Positions 18,335-27,512 of a stretch of 64,000 bases of DNA are shown here, in pieces. Numbering within the stretch: position 1 is the stretch's first letter; each line of letters begins with the position of its first letter. The notes below the pieces were generated by a model. The model was not told the origin of the DNA and did not search any database. It worked only from the letters and a program-made list of their open reading frames with translations. The position numbers and the translations under genes are program-made. Source of the stretch: Gilliamella apicola (GTDB taxonomy: Bacteria; Pseudomonadota; Gammaproteobacteria; Enterobacterales; Orbaceae); assembly GCF_003202915.1 (NCBI RefSeq), contig NZ_QGLP01000004.1, positions 558,001 through 622,000 on the forward strand, written 5' to 3'.

Positions 18335-19039
18335 CTATGCTTTAAAATAATGCTGGGTATTATAACGTTCGGTAACTAGGAATTGTTCAGAATATTCAAT
18401 AGGTTGACTATTTTCTGAAAACACAGTGGTTTTCATGAGTAACAATGGTTGCTCAACCGTCACTTTAAGCAAATTTGCTACCCCTTCATCAGCTAAATAG
18501 GGCAAAAAAGTCCGATAACCGTCTAATATAGGGATGTTACACTCTTCTCTAATATACTTAAATTTTGATTTTTCAAGATGCGTGATAGTTAAATGAGGTA
18601 ACAAACTAACGGCTAAAAAGCTATTTTCTAATAAAATTGGCATATCGTTAAGTAAACGCAATCGTTGAATAGCATAAACTTGGCTATTAAGAGGAATATT
18701 AAGCTTATCAGCTATATCTTTATTAGCGGAAATTACGGCAAATTGAGTGACTAGATTGATAATATTCTTCTCACCGGCATTTTCCATTACCTTATAAAAG
18801 CCGGTTAAAGGTCTATTTTTATAATTGGTTTTTTTTATAACTAAATATCCTTTCCCCTGTTTGGCTTCTATCACTTTTTCATCTATTAGTTGTTTTAATG
18901 CTCGGCGAATAGTGGATGAACAAACCTGATACTCCTTAGCCAGTTTTTTTTCACTCGGTAAGAAGCTATTAATTGGGTAATAGTTGTCATTAATTTGATT
19001 ACGAATCTTTTCAGCAATTTTTAAATATACAACTTTCAT
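18335..19039 (-). CDS. GntR/UTRA regulator, YidP-like, probable control of glvA-glvC
   Basis: A 234-residue regulator with a GntR winged helix (SFLPSEKKLAKEYQVCSSTIRRALKQLIDEK, about residues 24-54) and a UTRA ligand domain. It is transcribed divergently from the phospho-alpha-glucosidase gene, with an inverted repeat and a CRP site in the shared 202-bp region. E. coli YidP, beside the glv genes, has the same family and position, so this is most likely the local maltose/alpha-glucoside 6-phosphate-responsive repressor. Confidence 0.87.
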   Translation of the reverse strand: MKVVYLKIAEKIRNQINDNYYPINSFLPSEKKLAKEYQVCSSTIRRALKQLIDEKVIEAKQGKGYLVIKKTNYKNRPLTGFYKVMENAGEKNIINLVTQFAVISANKDIADKLNIPLNSQVYAIQRLRLLNDMPILLENSFLAVSLLPHLTITHLEKSKFKYIREECNIPILDGYRTFLPYLADEGVANLLKVTVEQPLLLMKTTVFSENSQPIEYSEQFLVTERYNTQHYFKA

Positions 19040-19050
19040 ACAAATAAAAA

Positions 19051-19088
19051 ATGTTAACTTTTTAATATTTAATAATTAAATTTAACAT
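19051..19088. promoter_or_regulatory. inverted repeat, candidate GntR operator
   Basis: ATGTTAA at 19051-19057 and TTAACAT at 19082-19088, with weaker symmetry inside. It lies just upstream of the minus-strand regulator gene, a usual place for autoregulation. Confidence 0.35.
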
Positions 19089-19131
19089 ATGTAAATAATG
19101 CTAACCATATTAAATAAGTCAAAAATAATCA

Positions 19132-19153
19132 CAATGTGATAAAGATCACAATT
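19132..19153. promoter_or_regulatory. perfect CRP site upstream of glvA-glvC
   Basis: TGTGA-TAAAGA-TCACA at 19135-19150 matches the CRP core exactly, with fitting flanks. A TATAGT -10 box lies at 19191-19196 with no good -35, which puts the CRP centre near -60, the position of a class I activated promoter. The gene start is at 19242. Confidence 0.82.
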
Positions 19154-19241
19154 CATTGGTCATCTTATATTTTCGCAATTTTCCTCTCTTTATAGTGTAT
19201 TTGTTGTAACACATTAATCTAATTCAAAAAAAGGAATTAAC

Positions 19242-20567
19242 ATGAAAAAATATAATTTAGTTATCGTTGGTGGCGGTAGTACTTTTACTCCAGGTTTTTT
19301 GAAATCATTTTGCCGTATGAAGGAGCAATTTCCTTTAGGTAAACTGGTTTTATTTGATATTGATGCTGAGCGTCAATCGGTAATTGGAGAATTCGGTAAA
19401 ATTTTATTTAAAGAGTTATATCCTGAAGCGATATTTCATTATACCACTGATATTGCCGAGGCATATCAAGATATGGATTTTGTTTTTATGCAGATGCGTG
19501 TTGGTGGTTATAAAATGCGTGAACTGGATGAAAAAATCCCTTTGCAACATGGAATAATTGGTCAAGAGACTTGTGGTCCAGGTGGTTTTGCTTATGGTTT
19601 GCGTTCAACCAAAGAGATGATAAAAGCGATTTATGATATACGTCAGTATTCCCCTAATGCTTGGATACTCAACTACTCAAATCCGGCAGCAATTGTTGCT
19701 GAAGCTTTACGCCGTGAATTTCCGAATGATAAAAAAATTCTTAATATTTGTGACCAACCGGAAAATGTTGTGCGTTCATGTAGCCGTTTATTAGGTTGTC
19801 ATTTTAAAGAGCTTGATCCCGTTTACTTTGGTCTTAATCACTATGGTTGGTTTACTCATATTTATAATAAGAAAACCGGTGAAGATCTATTACCTAAATT
19901 AAGAGCGTTAATTGCTGAACGAGGATTTTTACCTCAAGATGCTGAGCAACGAGATAAATCATGGCTAGAAACTTATGGCATGGTTAAACAACTTATGGAA
20001 GATTTTCCGGATTATCTACCTAATACATATAACCAATATTACCTTTATCCTGATTATAAAGCCAAGCATTTAGACCCGAATTTTACGCGTGCCAATGAAG
20101 TGATGGCAAGTCGTGAAAAACGAGTCTTTGAAGAGTGTAAAGTGATTATTAATGCTGGTACTACAAAGGGTTATATCAATATTCATGAAGATGCCCATGC
20201 TGAATTTATGATTGAGGTAGCAATGTCAATTGCATATAACAAAAACGATCGGTTTATTATCATTGTTGAGAACTATGGTGCAATTAATAATCTACCGGAT
20301 GACGGAATGGTTGAAGTTGTTGCCGAATTGGGCAGTAATGGACCAAAACCAATGCGTGTAGGTAATATTCCTACTTTCTATAAAGGATTATTAGAAAATC
20401 AACTTGCTTCCGAAAAACTTGCTATTGATGCCTATTATGAAGGTTCTTACCAAAAAGCGCTTGAATCATTAACGATCAATCGCACAGTAAACGATGCCAA
20501 AAAAGCCAGAATCATTCTTGATGCCTTAATTGAGGCTAATAAAGACTATTGGCCAGAACTCAAATAA
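19242..20567 (+). CDS. glvA: 6-phospho-alpha-glucosidase, GH family 4
   Basis: NAD- and metal-dependent GH4 enzyme, 441 residues, the length of GlvA/MalH. It hydrolyses maltose 6'-phosphate and related alpha-glucoside 6-phosphates after PTS uptake, in the cytoplasm. The dinucleotide fold starts with VGGGSTFTP. Cys170 (in CDQP) and His200 (in LNHYGW) are the expected metal ligands. The Asp after the cysteine is typical of alpha- rather than beta-specific GH4 enzymes, although the usual Met of CDMP is Gln here. It is followed by its PTS permease after 67 bp, under a perfect CRP site. Confidence 0.93.
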   Translation: MKKYNLVIVGGGSTFTPGFLKSFCRMKEQFPLGKLVLFDIDAERQSVIGEFGKILFKELYPEAIFHYTTDIAEAYQDMDFVFMQMRVGGYKMRELDEKIPLQHGIIGQETCGPGGFAYGLRSTKEMIKAIYDIRQYSPNAWILNYSNPAAIVAEALRREFPNDKKILNICDQPENVVRSCSRLLGCHFKELDPVYFGLNHYGWFTHIYNKKTGEDLLPKLRALIAERGFLPQDAEQRDKSWLETYGMVKQLMEDFPDYLPNTYNQYYLYPDYKAKHLDPNFTRANEVMASREKRVFEECKVIINAGTTKGYINIHEDAHAEFMIEVAMSIAYNKNDRFIIIVENYGAINNLPDDGMVEVVAELGSNGPKPMRVGNIPTFYKGLLENQLASEKLAIDAYYEGSYQKALESLTINRTVNDAKKARIILDALIEANKDYWPELK

Positions 20568-20634
20568 CAATTGGGGGAGACAACTCCCCTCTATTTATAT
20601 TGGAAGCCAAGACGTATTATCTTAGGAGCAAAAG

Positions 20635-22173
20635 ATGCAAAAATTTAGCAGATTAAAGATTATGGATTTCTTTTCTGATTTTGGTCGTAGTTTACTTTTA
20701 CCTATTGCCATTTTAGCCTTGACTGGATTACTTTTAGGTCTATCTGCGGCATTATTAAGAGCACAAATACAAGATCTATTACCATTTCTAAAAAGTGACA
20801 TTGCCATATATATTATTACAACTATTCGTTTCATATCAGGTAAGGCTTTTGAACTAATCCCTGTTATGTTTTCAATTTCAGTTTCATTTGGTTTAGCTAA
20901 ACAAGAGAAAGAAATTGCCGCTTTAGCCGGCTTTATGGGGTACTATATGATGTTATTTAGTGCCTCAATAATGATTAAGTCAGGTTTAGTTGATATTGAT
21001 AAGTCAATATTAGCGAATATCCTCGGCATAGAAAATACTCTACAAATGGGCGCGGTAGCAGGGATGATAACCGGTGTTATTAGTGCTTACTTGCATAATA
21101 AATTTTATAAAATTCAATTTCCAGTAGCTATTGCTTTTTTTGGGGGCAAACGATTTGTTTCAATCGCTGTTATCTTTTGGACTTCAATTTTAGGGCAAAT
21201 TATGCCATTGATTTGGGGACCAATCGCGGCCGGTATAGAAGTAATCGGAACATCTATTAGCGCATTAGGTGGAGTTGGGGTATTTTTGTTTGGTTTTCTA
21301 GAAAGATTACTGATTCCTACTGGGTTACATCATATTATCAATCAATTATTTAGAACAACGGTTGTCGGTGGTTCATTAGGTGGTATTGATGGAACATTAA
21401 ATGTGTTTATGCACTATTTTGGGCATGTTGATATTGAACAATTAAAACCGTTTACTCGTTATCTTGGTCAAGGCAAAATGCCATTTATGATGTATGGCTT
21501 ACCTGCTGCTGCATATGCGATTTATAAAACAACGCCACATGAGAAAAAAACTAAAGTTAAAGCACTAATGATTGCTGGCGCAGCTGCGGCATTTGTAACA
21601 GGTATTACTGAACCATTAGAGTTTTCATTCCTCTTTATCGCCCCGATCTTATATTTATTTCATGCTTTTATGGCTGGTTTAGGCTTCTTTTTAATGAGTG
21701 CATTCGATGTCGGTATTGGTAATACCAGTGGTGGATTTATTGATTTCATTCTTTATGGCGTTTTAGTTGAAAACTCTAAATGGTATATGGAAATTGTTGT
21801 TGGAATCTTTTATGCCCCAATTTATTATTATGTTTTCAAATGGTATTTAAACCGTAAAAAAATCTCAATTGACACCAGTGATGAATTTTTAGATACCGCT
21901 AATAACGCAAATACCAACGATGAACTAACCGCTGATGAAAATTCATTAGAAGTGATGATTATTAACGCTTTAGGTGGTAAAGAGAATATAGAGGTGGTAA
22001 ATAATTGCCTAACCAGATTACGTGTGGATCTTAAAAATGTTTCAATTATCGATCAAGAGGTATTAAAAACAACGGGTGCACTTGGCGTGGTTATAAACAG
22101 TGATACTCAAGTACAAGTAATTTATGGACCTAAAGTTGAAAAAATTGCTACATTAGTTAGAGAGGCATTATAA
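20635..22173 (+). CDS. glvC: alpha-glucoside/maltose PTS EIICB
   Basis: A 512-residue permease of the glucose superfamily. An N-terminal IIC domain with about ten hydrophobic segments (residues 15-405, including the GITEPLEFSFLF block typical of the family) is followed by a linker and a IIB domain (about 440-512) whose phosphorylated Cys lies in NCLTRLR. It imports alpha-glucosides as 6-phosphates, the substrate of the GH4 enzyme upstream. No IIA is encoded here, so a general glucose-type IIA must serve it. Confidence 0.92.
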   Translation: MQKFSRLKIMDFFSDFGRSLLLPIAILALTGLLLGLSAALLRAQIQDLLPFLKSDIAIYIITTIRFISGKAFELIPVMFSISVSFGLAKQEKEIAALAGFMGYYMMLFSASIMIKSGLVDIDKSILANILGIENTLQMGAVAGMITGVISAYLHNKFYKIQFPVAIAFFGGKRFVSIAVIFWTSILGQIMPLIWGPIAAGIEVIGTSISALGGVGVFLFGFLERLLIPTGLHHIINQLFRTTVVGGSLGGIDGTLNVFMHYFGHVDIEQLKPFTRYLGQGKMPFMMYGLPAAAYAIYKTTPHEKKTKVKALMIAGAAAAFVTGITEPLEFSFLFIAPILYLFHAFMAGLGFFLMSAFDVGIGNTSGGFIDFILYGVLVENSKWYMEIVVGIFYAPIYYYVFKWYLNRKKISIDTSDEFLDTANNANTNDELTADENSLEVMIINALGGKENIEVVNNCLTRLRVDLKNVSIIDQEVLKTTGALGVVINSDTQVQVIYGPKVEKIATLVREAL

Positions 22174-22213
22174 AACGTTTATCAATGCAGGTTAAAACAT
22201 TATAACTACTATT

Positions 22214-22262
22214 TATCTACCTATTTTTTACACCTACTTACTAAGGAAGAAATAGGTAGATA
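22214..22262. repeat. 13-bp inverted repeat downstream of glvC
   Basis: TATCTACCTATTT at 22214-22226 and AAATAGGTAGATA at 22250-22262 are exact inverses with a 23-base loop. No T run follows, so it is not a standard terminator. It may be an mRNA 3' stem or a protein site. The remaining gap up to the sstT repeat (22263-22462) shows nothing I can name. Confidence 0.5.
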
Positions 22263-22462
22263 CAACTATCCTAATCAACAATACCTTTTAGAATCGTTTA
22301 TTGTTACCTGTTATCAAAATAATCGAGAAGTTTATACCGTCAGCGGATATTTTTTGTAAAAACCTAGCGTTAATTATATCAAATTAGCATTGCTTAAAAA
22401 ATTATAAGAATTAGTGTCGCTTATCTACATAATTGCCCGAGTTATGTCAGCAAACAAAAATC

Positions 22463-22646
22463 CTTAATTAAGAGAATAATTAATCTTAATAATTGAATAA
22501 CGCCATATAAAAAATAGTTATCATAATAATTTTTTTATAGTTTTTAGATTTATTTATGGTAATGTTTAGCCGTTATATTGTTCTATAAGGAAACTTCATG
22601 GCTCATTCAACTAACCCTTTGGTTCGTTTTTATTTTAAAGTAGGAT
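22463..22646 (+). repeat. sstT promoter/5' segment, partner of the copy at 16802-16981
   Basis: The intact member of a direct repeat pair 5.7 kb apart. It holds the sstT upstream region, leader and first codons. Differences from the other copy are scattered single bases plus a five-base gap inside the coding part. Confidence 0.85.
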
Positions 22647-23830
22647 TAATACCTCAAATTGTTTTAGGTTTACTCTTAGGGATTGCGTTAGCCGCAATTT
22701 CCAGAGGAGTCGCATTAGATATGTCCTTTATTGGATCCCTTTTCATTAATGCCTTAAAATCAGTAGCACCAATTTTGGTCCTTATTTTAGTTATTGCTTC
22801 AATTTCTAATCACCAACATGGCAAACGTGCCAATATGAGCGAATTACTTGCACTTTATTTTGCCGGTATGATGTTGGCTGCACTATTGGCAACAGTAGCC
22901 AGTTTTATTTTTCCTTCACAAATTTCTTTGGGGGATTCAATTGATAAAAGTAAATTAACCCCGCCGGGTAGTGTAATTGAAGTATTAAAAACGTTATTAG
23001 ATAGGATGATAGACAATCCGATCAATGCACTAGTTAATGCTAACTATATCGGTCTTATTATTTGGGGGGTAGGTATTGGGATTGCGTTAAGGCACTCGAG
23101 CGAAACCACCAAAACGATGATGAACGATCTCTCTTTGGCTATTTCATTTATTGTTAAAATTATTATTCGTTTTGCACCAATTGGGGTATTTGGTTTAGTT
23201 GCTTCTACATTGGCTGAAACTGGCTTTGGTGAGCTTGCTAAGTATGCACATTTATTGGTCGTGTTAGTTTCATGTATGTTGATAGTCGCATTAATTATTA
23301 ATCCACTATTAGCATTTTTAGTAATGCGTAAAAATCCATATCCATTAGTCTTTACTTCATTAAAAGAGAGTGCTATTCCAGCCTTTTTCACTCGAAGTTC
23401 GGCTGCCAATATTCCAGTTAACATGGAAATTTGTCGAAAATTAAAAATGGATGAAGATACTTATTCGGTAGCGGTACCATTAGGCGCGACCATCAATATG
23501 TCTGGCGCTGCGGTTACCATTACCGTTTTAACCTTATCGACAGTTTACTCGATGGGGATGAGTATTGATATTCTTTCTGCGGTGTTACTGTGTATTGTTG
23601 CCAGTGTTTGTGCTTGTGGTGCATCCGGTATTGCCGGCGGTTCGTTACTACTTATTCCAGTAGCTTGTAGTATGTTTGGTATACCTAACGAAATTTCAGC
23701 AAAAGTTATTGGTATTGGTATTGCGATTGGCGTCATTCAAGACTCGGTTGAAACCGCACTTAATTCATCTAGTGATGTTGTCTTTATTGGTGCAGTTTCC
23801 GAAAAAGTAAAACGCCGAAAAACACAATAA
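22598..23830 (+). CDS. sstT: Na+/serine-threonine symporter SstT
   Basis: Inner-membrane transporter of the dicarboxylate/amino-acid:cation symporter family, 410 residues (E. coli SstT 414), importing serine and threonine with sodium. About eight hydrophobic segments plus the two re-entrant motifs are visible: the serine-rich [15 protein letters not shown] and the [10 protein letters not shown] block. The start is preceded by AAGGAAA. It is a single-gene unit with a terminator behind it; a broken copy of its 5' end lies at 16802-16981. Confidence 0.95.
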   Translation: MAHSTNPLVRFYFKVGLIPQIVLGLLLGIALAAISRGVALDMSFIGSLFINALKSVAPILVLILVIASISNHQHGKRANMSELLALYFAGMMLAALLATVASFIFPSQISLGDSIDKSKLTPPGSVIEVLKTLLDRMIDNPINALVNANYIGLIIWGVGIGIALRHSSETTKTMMNDLSLAISFIVKIIIRFAPIGVFGLVASTLAETGFGELAKYAHLLVVLVSCMLIVALIINPLLAFLVMRKNPYPLVFTSLKESAIPAFFTRSSAANIPVNMEICRKLKMDEDTYSVAVPLGATINMSGAAVTITVLTLSTVYSMGMSIDILSAVLLCIVASVCACGASGIAGGSLLLIPVACSMFGIPNEISAKVIGIGIAIGVIQDSVETALNSSSDVVFIGAVSEKVKRRKTQ

Positions 23831-23868
23831 TTCGGTCTTATGCCTAAACTGGCGAAGCTTTACTATTT

Positions 23869-23893
23869 AGCCTGATAACTATCAGGCTTTTTT
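23869..23893 (+). terminator. rho-independent terminator after sstT
   Basis: Stem AGCCTGAT / ATCAGGCT with a four-base loop, followed by a T run, 38 bases after the sstT stop. Confidence 0.9.
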
Positions 23894-24000
23894 ATTAATT
23901 GAACAACCTGATTAACCGCAAATTATTGCATTTGCTGATTTGACTATTTATCATGACTGAATATTAAATTATTTATATTCAAACAATATTTTGGAATCTT

Positions 24001-24621
24001 ATGCCAGTTAATATTTCTGCATCAACACTTTCTAAAAAAGGTAATGAGACAAGAACGGCATTGATCCGTAGTGGGGTAGAGTTTATGACCACTTATGGAT
24101 ATATCTCATCGAATATTGAAAGTATTTTAAAACAAGTTGGTGTACCTAAAGGGTCGTTTTATTATTACTTTAAAAGTAAAGAAGAGTTTGGCAAAACGAT
24201 TATTGCTAGCTATGACAGTTTTTTTGCTCATAAATTAGATAAACATTTAACTAATGCGTCGATTAAATCCCCCTTGGCGAGAATTACCGCCTTTTATGAA
24301 GATGCAAAGCAAGGTATGGCAAAATATGATTATAATCGTGGATGTTTAATTGGTGAGTTAATACAAGAGGAATCCTTATTACCCGAAGGGTATGCCGTGT
24401 TGCTTGAACAGGTTTTACAAAATTGGCAGGTAAAAATTGAAAATTGTCTTTTGTTAGCCAAAAATCTAAATGAAATTGGTTCAGATATGGATTGTAAATT
24501 ATTAGCAGGGTTCTTTTGGTTAGGGTGGGAAGGTGCTGTAACGCGCAGTAAATTGGTAAAAAAATCTGATCCTTTAGATCTATTCATAAATACCTTTATC
24601 AATATGGTCAGTAAAAAGTAA
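24001..24621 (+). CDS. TetR-family regulator, AcuR-like
   Basis: A 206-residue TetR/AcrR repressor. The N-terminal helix-turn-helix contains ESILKQVGVPKGSFYYYFKSKEEF (about residues 40-63), the usual recognition-helix signature, followed by a helical ligand domain with an RGCLIGEL block seen in AcuR/NemR-like members. The acuI-like gene lies 200 bp downstream on the same strand with a strong palindrome in its promoter, so this protein probably represses it and responds to an electrophile such as acrylate. The ligand is inference. Confidence 0.88.
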   Translation: MPVNISASTLSKKGNETRTALIRSGVEFMTTYGYISSNIESILKQVGVPKGSFYYYFKSKEEFGKTIIASYDSFFAHKLDKHLTNASIKSPLARITAFYEDAKQGMAKYDYNRGCLIGELIQEESLLPEGYAVLLEQVLQNWQVKIENCLLLAKNLNEIGSDMDCKLLAGFFWLGWEGAVTRSKLVKKSDPLDLFINTFINMVSKK

Positions 24622-24677
24622 CTATCAATTTAATTTATGTAAATTTTTATTTTTTATTATCACCTTTATATAATTTA

Positions 24678-24721
24678 TTGCTTTTAACTAGACGATCGGT
24701 CTATAATTTTTTAGACCGATC
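24678..24721 (+). promoter_or_regulatory. acuI promoter with overlapping TetR operator
   Basis: A TTGCTT -35 (24678-24683) and a consensus TATAAT -10 (24702-24707) are 18 bp apart. A perfect palindrome, GATCGGTCTA at 24694-24703 and TAGACCGATC at 24712-24721, covers the -10 box. Binding there would block RNA polymerase. The start codon of acuI is at 24821. Confidence 0.82.
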
Positions 24722-24820
24722 CTCTATTAATAATGATTACATTCGTTAACTGGCATTCTAACCAATTCAGTTCAGCCATCGTTAATTGGTTAAATATCCA
24801 TTGAACAATAGGGAATATAT

Positions 24821-25816
24821 ATGTCATTCAAGGCTCTTATTTTAGAAAAAGATGAGGTTAATGGGTTTTCACATTCATTAAAAACCTTAGCTAAACAACA
24901 ATTATTACAACAACAAGGTGATACTTTAGTTCAAATTCAATATTCAAGTATCAATTACAAAGATGCGTTAGCATTGACTAATAAAAGTCCCATTGTTAGA
25001 CAATGGCCAATGGTTCCCGGAATTGACGGAGTAGGTACCGTTATTGAATGTCAAAATGGTCGTTATCAAGCCGGCGATTTAGTTATCTTGAATGGTTGGG
25101 GATGTGGTGAAACGCATTGGGGATGTTATGCTCAATATGCCTATTTGAAAGCGGATTGGTTAATTCCTTTACCCAAAAATCTTACCCCTTATCAATCGAT
25201 GATTATCGGTACTGCGGGATATACGGCGGCTTTATGTGTTAAGCGTATAGTTGATTTTGGCGTTAAACCAGAAGATGGCAAGGTTTTAGTTACTGGTGCA
25301 ACAGGTGGTGTTGGTTCCGTTGCGGTTGCGTTACTGAGTAAATTAGGCTATCAGGTAACCGCTTCTACGGGTAAAGTGACTGATGAAGATTATCTGCATA
25401 AACTCGGTGCTGTTGAAATTATTAATGGTCAATCTTTGAAAGAGCCTAATCGACCATTACAAAAAGAGTTATGGTCAGCAGCGATCGATGTGGTAGGTTC
25501 TTACACTTTAGCCAATATTTGTGCTCAAACCCAATATGGTGGTATTGTCGCCTGCTGTGGTCTTGCTCAAGGTATGGATTTACCGACCACGGTTGCACCA
25601 TTTATTTTACGCGGAGTAACATTAGCCGGCGTTGATAGTGTGATGGCCAGTTATGATAAACGGATTGAGGCTTGGCAATTAATTGCGCAAAATATGGACG
25701 AACAGCTATATTCGCATATAGCTAACACCATCACCTTAAATGAATGCACCGATGTTGCCGCTGAAATGATCGCCGGTAAAATTAAAGGTCGTTTTGTGGT
25801 TGATGTGAATAAGTAA
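24821..25816 (+). CDS. acuI: acrylyl-CoA reductase-like quinone oxidoreductase (AcuI/YhdH)
   Basis: Zinc-free medium-chain reductase, 331 residues, NADPH-dependent. The visible signatures are SSINYKDAL, the PGIDGVGTV block, and the Rossmann motif VTGATGGVGSVAVALL (about residues 162-177). YhdH/AcuI enzymes reduce acryloyl-CoA and protect against acrylate-type electrophiles. It is the only gene behind the TetR-type operator and is followed by a terminator. Confidence 0.9.
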   Translation: MSFKALILEKDEVNGFSHSLKTLAKQQLLQQQGDTLVQIQYSSINYKDALALTNKSPIVRQWPMVPGIDGVGTVIECQNGRYQAGDLVILNGWGCGETHWGCYAQYAYLKADWLIPLPKNLTPYQSMIIGTAGYTAALCVKRIVDFGVKPEDGKVLVTGATGGVGSVAVALLSKLGYQVTASTGKVTDEDYLHKLGAVEIINGQSLKEPNRPLQKELWSAAIDVVGSYTLANICAQTQYGGIVACCGLAQGMDLPTTVAPFILRGVTLAGVDSVMASYDKRIEAWQLIAQNMDEQLYSHIANTITLNECTDVAAEMIAGKIKGRFVVDVNK

Positions 25817-25826
25817 ATAAATCACC

Positions 25827-25860
25827 AATAAAGCGATGTAATTTATCATCGCTTTATTCA
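25827..25860 (+). terminator. hairpin terminator after acuI
   Basis: Perfect 12-bp stem AATAAAGCGATG / CATCGCTTTATT with an eight-base loop, 10 bases after the stop. The trailing T run is short and interrupted. Confidence 0.75.
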
Positions 25861-26011
25861 CTTTTAGATTTAAATGACAAATTATTGCCTAATAGTTCTT
25901 GTATTTCCCGTAAAATCAGACTAAATTCAAGTTCAGTTGTTTTTAAAGTAAAGTTCGCAATGACCGTTAGAATTATCCATATTGAATGATTAATTTAAAG
26001 GGGAATGTGAT

Positions 26012-26239
26012 ATGCCTTATCAAACACGAGATGACCTACCAGAATCAGTGCGACATGTTTTACCTGCTCATGCTCAAGATATTTTTAAAGAGGCTTTTAA
26101 TAGCGCTATAAAAGAGTATCAAGACCCCAAAAAACGACGCGATAACAGTAATCCGGAACAAGTCGCTTTTCGAGTGGCTTGGGCGGCAGTTGAAAAAGTG
26201 TATCGCAAAGGTGAAGATGGTAAATGGGTGACAAAATAA
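26012..26239 (+). CDS. chaB: ChaB family protein
   Basis: A small soluble protein of 75 residues that follows E. coli ChaB along nearly its whole length (MPYQTRDDLPESVRHVLPAHAQDI, then AWAAVEKVY and a KGEDGKW tail). ChaB is linked by name to the cation antiporter ChaA, but its biochemical role is unsettled. No chaA is nearby, so here it is a free-standing gene with its own ribosome binding site (AAAGGGG). Confidence 0.92.
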   Translation: MPYQTRDDLPESVRHVLPAHAQDIFKEAFNSAIKEYQDPKKRRDNSNPEQVAFRVAWAAVEKVYRKGEDGKWVTK

Positions 26240-26321
26240 CGCCACAAATAGTAATCAAAGTTTGTTTTAATATGTGATAGTGCTAGTATTAAAAAAAGTA
26301 TTAGTCACTTAGTCTAAAATC

Positions 26322-26349
26322 TAAGCCAACATTTAAGGTTGGCTTATTT
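26322..26349 (+). terminator. hairpin terminator after chaB
   Basis: Nine-bp stem TAAGCCAAC / GTTGGCTTA with a seven-base loop, then TTTA. It lies directly before the YciI-like gene, so it may act as a terminator or as part of that gene's leader. Confidence 0.65.
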
Positions 26350-26370
26350 AGACAAAAATCAAGGAATGAA

Positions 26371-26655
26371 ATGTTTATTTTTTCTCTTACTTATCTTAAA
26401 CCTATTAACGAAGTTGAAAAACATTTACCACAACATATCGATTATTTGAATCGTTATTATCAATCAGGTCATTTTATCAGCTCAGGACGTAAAGTACCGC
26501 GCATAGGCGGTGTCATTCTTTGTCGTGCTGATAGTCATGACCAAGCCATGTCAATTATTCAGGAAGATCCATTCTATATTCATCAAATTGCCAAATATGA
26601 AGTGATTGAGTTTATTCCTACTAAATATGCAGAAGGATTTGATATATTCCTGTAA
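26371..26655 (+). CDS. YciI-like family protein
   Basis: A small ferredoxin-like-fold protein of 94 residues. The features of the YciI family are visible: a F-x-L/Y-x-D-like opening strand, the conserved H in LPQHIDYLNR, the GHFISSGRK turn, and the DPFYIHQIAKYEVIEF end. The biochemical role of the family is mostly unknown. It starts 25 bp after the hairpin and is not clearly linked to either neighbour. Confidence 0.85.
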   Translation: MFIFSLTYLKPINEVEKHLPQHIDYLNRYYQSGHFISSGRKVPRIGGVILCRADSHDQAMSIIQEDPFYIHQIAKYEVIEFIPTKYAEGFDIFL

Positions 26656-26958
26656 ATAGTCGTTGAATATTAAAAATTTTATCATTAAAGCGGAAAATTA
26701 AAATTGCGGCTATTTGTCGCTAATTTACATTTAGTTATCAACTAAACATGGTATTAACCATCACTCGCTGGCAAATTATATTGAGTTATTTAATCAATCT
26801 GCTCATTAAATACTCACATCAACAAAATTAATAAATTTGTTTGAATCCTTTTTAACTTTTCAAACCTCTAATAAATAGGTGATTCAATAAATAAAATTAT
26901 TTTAAATTTATTTAAATTTAAGTTTCTGTTTTGAATAGATTAGATAGAGATAAAAAAT
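26656..26958. other. non-coding gap before the ECF sigma gene
   Basis: About 300 bp, very AT-rich. No credible ORF or strong hairpin is visible. The promoter of the sigma-factor operon must lie here, but I cannot name its boxes. Confidence 0.4.
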
Positions 26959-27492
26959 ATGGGCAAAAACAAAGAACAACTAATCAAATTAGCTTGTCAG
27001 GGCGATAAACAAGCACTTGAAAAGTTATTGTTGATTTGTCAACCCGATATTAAACGATTCGCGCGACGAACATGCTCAACTTCAGAAGATATTGAAGATG
27101 CTGTGCAAATTGCCTTATGGCAGTTATATCGAAAAATAGGAATGTTAAAAACGGTAGCTGCTTTTACTAGTTGGTCATTTCGTATTATCGAACGAGAATG
27201 TTATCGATTATTTAGAACCAGGCAAGCGAATAAAATTAATGACGAGTTTCAACTCGATGATTTACCTGCATCATATTCCAATATCGATCTAAAAATTGAC
27301 TTCATTAATGCAATTACTGCTTTACCATTAATTTATCGGCAAGTGTTTATTTTAAAAGATGTTGAAGAATATTCATCTCCTGAGGTTGCGGCCAAATTAG
27401 GGATCACTGTTGAAGCGGTAAAAAGCAGATTGCACCGCGCTAGAACAATTATAAAACAACAAATTAAAACACCAAAAAATGCTGATATTTAA
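26959..27492 (+). CDS. ECF-type RNA polymerase sigma factor
   Basis: A 177-residue sigma-70-family factor with only regions 2 and 4. Region 2 (about residues 25-95) includes SEDIEDAVQIALWQLYRKI and the WSFRIIERECYRLFR stretch. Region 4 (about 120-168) includes LPLIYRQVFILKDVEEYSSPEVAAKLGITVEAVKSRLHRAR. There is no anti-sigma gene beside it. Instead it is followed by a DUF2892 membrane protein and an AhpD-like protein. ECF factors paired with carboxymuconolactone-decarboxylase-family genes are known; the trigger is probably oxidative or thiol stress (inference). Confidence 0.9.
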   Translation: MGKNKEQLIKLACQGDKQALEKLLLICQPDIKRFARRTCSTSEDIEDAVQIALWQLYRKIGMLKTVAAFTSWSFRIIERECYRLFRTRQANKINDEFQLDDLPASYSNIDLKIDFINAITALPLIYRQVFILKDVEEYSSPEVAAKLGITVEAVKSRLHRARTIIKQQIKTPKNADI

Positions 27493-27512
27493 AGCATATA
27501 TAGGAGAGTAAT

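Noticed and set aside
19272-19279. GGCGGTAG, the core of the ops/JUMPstart element
   Set aside because: It lies inside glvA and encodes the VGGGS nucleotide-binding loop; it is not upstream of a glycan operon, so it is a coincidence.
20622-20834. Minus-strand ORF at the start of glvC
   Set aside because: Entirely antisense to the PTS gene and without support.
23044-23736. Minus-strand ORFs inside sstT
   Set aside because: Antisense shadows of a well-supported transporter gene.
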